NCBI GenBank assembly: GCA_946221825.1
Contig: CAMINA010000043.1
Coordinates: 1-9,094, forward strand
Length of the DNA stretch: 9,094 bases
Source of the DNA: an uncultured Nesterenkonia sp.
Lineage (GTDB): Bacteria; Actinomycetota; Actinomycetes; Actinomycetales; Micrococcaceae
Direction of reading: 5' to 3'
Part shown: piece by piece, positions 7,721-9,094 of the stretch
Layout: every line of letters begins with the position of its first letter
How positions within the stretch are numbered: the stretch's first letter is position 1
Translations under genes and position numbers: made by a program
Notes under the pieces: generated by a model
What the model was told of the DNA's origin: nothing
Database searches by the model: none
Seen by the model: the letters and a program-made list of their open reading frames with translations, nothing else

Positions 7721-7764
7721 CGATGTGATTCATGATGCAAACCAGTTAGGTTCGGCTCACATCG
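7721..7764. repeat. Perfect 8-bp inverted repeat with 28-bp spacer in the desA-rlmN intergenic region
   Basis: The left arm CGATGTGA (7721-7728) and right arm TCACATCG (7757-7764) are exact reverse complements, separated by 28 bases. The right arm equals the last eight positions of the putative iron box, exactly where that box departs from consensus. The arms are not adjacent, so this is better read as two operator half-sites than as a terminator hairpin. No regulator binding this motif is identified from the window. Confidence 0.5.
7746..7764. promoter_or_regulatory. Putative DtxR/IdeR iron box upstream of desA
   Basis: TTAGGTTCGGCTCACATCG matches the 19-bp DtxR/IdeR consensus TTAGGTTAGGCTAACCTAA at 14 of 19 positions. 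The left seven bases are perfect and so is the central GGCT; the right half is degenerate. It lies about 120 bases upstream of desA, in the promoter region of an iron-acquisition operon, where Fe(II)-bound DtxR-family repressors are known to act. A weak minus-strand promoter candidate spans it (TTCTTA at 7772-7767, 18 bases, TAACTG at 7748-7743), which would place the box between -35 and -10. The consensus comparison was made by eye and the promoter hexamers are tentative. Confidence 0.65.
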
Positions 7765-7868
7765 AATAAGAACGTATCAGATGATCTATTCGCCGAGAAC
7801 CTGATGTGGACGGTGGTCCAGGTCATGTGCCCGCGCGGGGCTGTGGTATTCGTGGGACACTGGAGGGG

Positions 7869-9094
7869 ATGTCGACTTCGAAGAACCCGTCCCCCGAGCA
7901 GGGCGACGGCCCCCGGATCTCCGCGCCGAAGATGGCCGCCGCGCGCAAGGCCGCCGGTGCCCCCGCGCCCTCCTCCGCCTCCGGCGAGGACCGGCCGCAG
8001 ATCAGGCCGAAGGCCGAAGGCTGGACCCAGGCTGTGGATGCCGAAGGTCGCCCGAAGCTTCAGTTCGCCCAATCCAAACGGGTCAAGCAGCCGCCGCAGC
8101 ACCTGGCGGACCTGACGCTGGACGAGCGCGTGGCCAAGGCCAAAGAGATGGGCATCCCCGGCTTCCGGGCCAAGCAGCTCTTCGTGCATTACTTCCAGCA
8201 CTACACCACCGACCCGGAGCAGATGACCGATCTGCCGGCGGAGACCCGTGATCAGCTGGTGGAGGAGTTCCTGCCGCCGCTGCTGACCGAGGTGCGGCGG
8301 CTGAAGACCGACGACGGTGCCACCATCAAGTTCCTGTGGCGGCTCTTCGACGGTGCCCTGGTCGAGTCGGTGCTCATGCGGTACAAGAACCGCATCACCC
8401 TGTGCATCTCTTCGCAGTGCGGCTGCGGGATGAACTGCCCCTTCTGCGCCACAGGCCAGAACGGGCTGACCCGCAACATGTCCGCCGCTGAGATCGTGGA
8501 CCAGATCGTCGAGGCCAACCGGGTCATCGCCGCCGGGGAGCTGGATGCGCCCAACGCCGCCGAGGTCGCTGAGGAGGCTGACCACTCCGGGCTGGGTGAG
8601 GAGGCCGACTTCGCCGAGGCCGGGGGTGCGGCGTCGCCGTCGGGCCCCACGCGTGTGGGCAACATCGTGTTCATGGGCATGGGTGAGCCGCTGGCGAACT
8701 ATAAGCGTGTGATGAACGCCGTGCGCCGGATGATCGACCCGGCCCCCGAGGGCCTGGGCATGTCCGCCCGCGGCATCACCATCTCCACAGTGGGCCTGGT
8801 TCCTGCCATTCGGAAGCTGGCCGATGAGAATCTGCCGATCACCTTCGCGCTGAGCCTGCACGCACCGGATGATGAGCTGCGCGACGAGCTCATCCCGGTC
8901 AACGACCGGTGGAAGGCCGATGAGGCCATCGACGCGGCGTACTACTACTACAAAACCACCGGGCGCCGAGTCTCGATCGAGTACGCGCTCATCAAGGACA
9001 TGAACGATCACCCGTGGCGCGCTGACCTGCTGGCGGAGAAGCTCAACGCCCGCGGCCGCGGCTGGGTGCATGTGAACCCGATCCCGCTGAACCC
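7869..9094 (+). CDS. rlmN: Dual-specificity RNA methyltransferase RlmN (radical SAM), 3' end cut by window
   Basis: Methylates C2 of adenosine 2503 in 23S rRNA and of A37 in some tRNAs, using two SAM molecules and a [4Fe-4S] cluster. The frame is open from the ATG at 7869 for 408 codons to the edge. The cluster motif is C186-GMN-C190-PF-C193 (CX3CX2C). C179 in TLCISSQ aligns with the E. coli C118 catalytic cysteine. MGMGEPLANY follows near residue 270, then GITISTVGLVPAIRKLA, FALSLHAPDDELRDELIPVN and the IEYALIKDMND block. The C-terminal cysteine that carries the transferred methyl group (E. coli C355) lies beyond the window. Odd points are a charged, probably disordered N-terminal extension of about 60 residues and an acidic Ala/Glu-rich insert at about 224-262, where E. 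coli has a short loop. The start is the first plausible ATG, but its GGAGG-type site sits only two bases upstream. The gene is divergent from the siderophore operon. Confidence 0.95.
   Translation, partial: MSTSKNPSPEQGDGPRISAPKMAAARKAAGAPAPSSASGEDRPQIRPKAEGWTQAVDAEGRPKLQFAQSKRVKQPPQHLADLTLDERVAKAKEMGIPGFRAKQLFVHYFQHYTTDPEQMTDLPAETRDQLVEEFLPPLLTEVRRLKTDDGATIKFLWRLFDGALVESVLMRYKNRITLCISSQCGCGMNCPFCATGQNGLTRNMSAAEIVDQIVEANRVIAAGELDAPNAAEVAEEADHSGLGEEADFAEAGGAASPSGPTRVGNIVFMGMGEPLANYKRVMNAVRRMIDPAPEGLGMSARGITISTVGLVPAIRKLADENLPITFALSLHAPDDELRDELIPVNDRWKADEAIDAAYYYYKTTGRRVSIEYALIKDMNDHPWRADLLAEKLNARGRGWVHVNPIPLN

Larger units (their letters stand above)
7629..7868. promoter_or_regulatory. Divergent intergenic control region between desA and rlmN
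   Basis: 240 bases without a supported gene between the two divergent starts. About 7709-7800 is clearly more AT-rich than the flanks, as expected for promoters. It holds the putative iron box, the 8-bp inverted repeat and a short palindrome ATCA-GA-TGAT (7776-7785). A small TGGAC/GTCCA hairpin (7807-7820, 4-base loop) may lie in the rlmN leader. A weak plus-strand promoter candidate is TTCGGC (7751-7756), 18 bases, TATCAG (7775-7780). The desA leader would be roughly 100 bases. No riboswitch or terminator was recognised. Confidence 0.6.

Noticed and set aside
7707..7733. Eight-codon minus-strand reading frame (ATG...TGC TGA) in the desA leader, considered as a leader peptide
   Set aside because: It has no ribosome site, no codon bias pointing to attenuation and no adjacent terminator/antiterminator structure. 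Such a short frame is expected by chance.
7830..7839. Perfect palindrome CCCGCGCGGG in the rlmN leader
   Set aside because: It has no loop and is pure GC in GC-rich DNA, so chance is likely. Nothing links it to a known operator.
7746..9071. Minus-strand open frame of 441 codons opposite rlmN
   Set aside because: It is antisense to the unmistakable radical SAM CX3CX2C and MGEPL motifs of RlmN, and its C-terminal-to-N-terminal translation shows no known domain.

Overview
The window is GC-rich DNA with the codon use and gene complement of a high-GC Gram-positive (Actinomycetota). The actinobacterial M1 aminopeptidase, the rlmN type and a DtxR/IdeR-like iron box suggest something near the Micrococcales (Micrococcaceae-like). 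That placement is inference, because no rRNA or other taxonomic marker is present.

Layout. Four genes are read on the minus strand from right to left. They are a PLP-dependent decarboxylase (desA type, 6072-7628), an IucD-family FAD/NADPH N-hydroxylase (desB type, 4720-6075), an 804-residue GNAT acyltransferase fused to an IucA/IucC synthetase (desC+desD in one chain, as in Erwinia DfoC; 2309-4723), and the 5' part of pepN (aminopeptidase N, 2276 down to the left edge, C-terminus missing). A 240-base, locally AT-rich intergenic region (7629-7868) separates desA from the divergent plus-strand gene rlmN (7869 to the right edge, C-terminus missing), a radical-SAM rRNA/tRNA methyltransferase.

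How the genes work together. The first three form a compact biosynthetic operon joined by 4-base stop/start overlaps (GTGA at desA/desB, ATGA at desB/desCD). By homology they make a desferrioxamine-type hydroxamate siderophore: lysine is decarboxylated to cadaverine, cadaverine is N-hydroxylated, then N-acylated by the GNAT half, and the N-acyl-N-hydroxycadaverine units are joined by the NRPS-independent siderophore (NIS) synthetase half. The intergenic region holds a 14/19 match to the DtxR/IdeR consensus, which fits repression by iron. It also holds a perfect 8-bp inverted repeat, one arm of which coincides with the divergent half of that iron box. pepN starts only 32 bases after the desCD stop with no convincing terminator between them, so read-through from the siderophore operon is possible. 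No siderophore exporter, receptor, binding protein or reductase gene lies inside the window.

No RNA genes, mobile elements, CRISPR arrays or long repeats were seen. Several long open frames lie antisense to the real genes and are GC-driven shadows. I do not see a wholly new system. The points of most interest are the fused acyltransferase-synthetase, the composite operator, and the coupling of pepN and rlmN to the siderophore locus.
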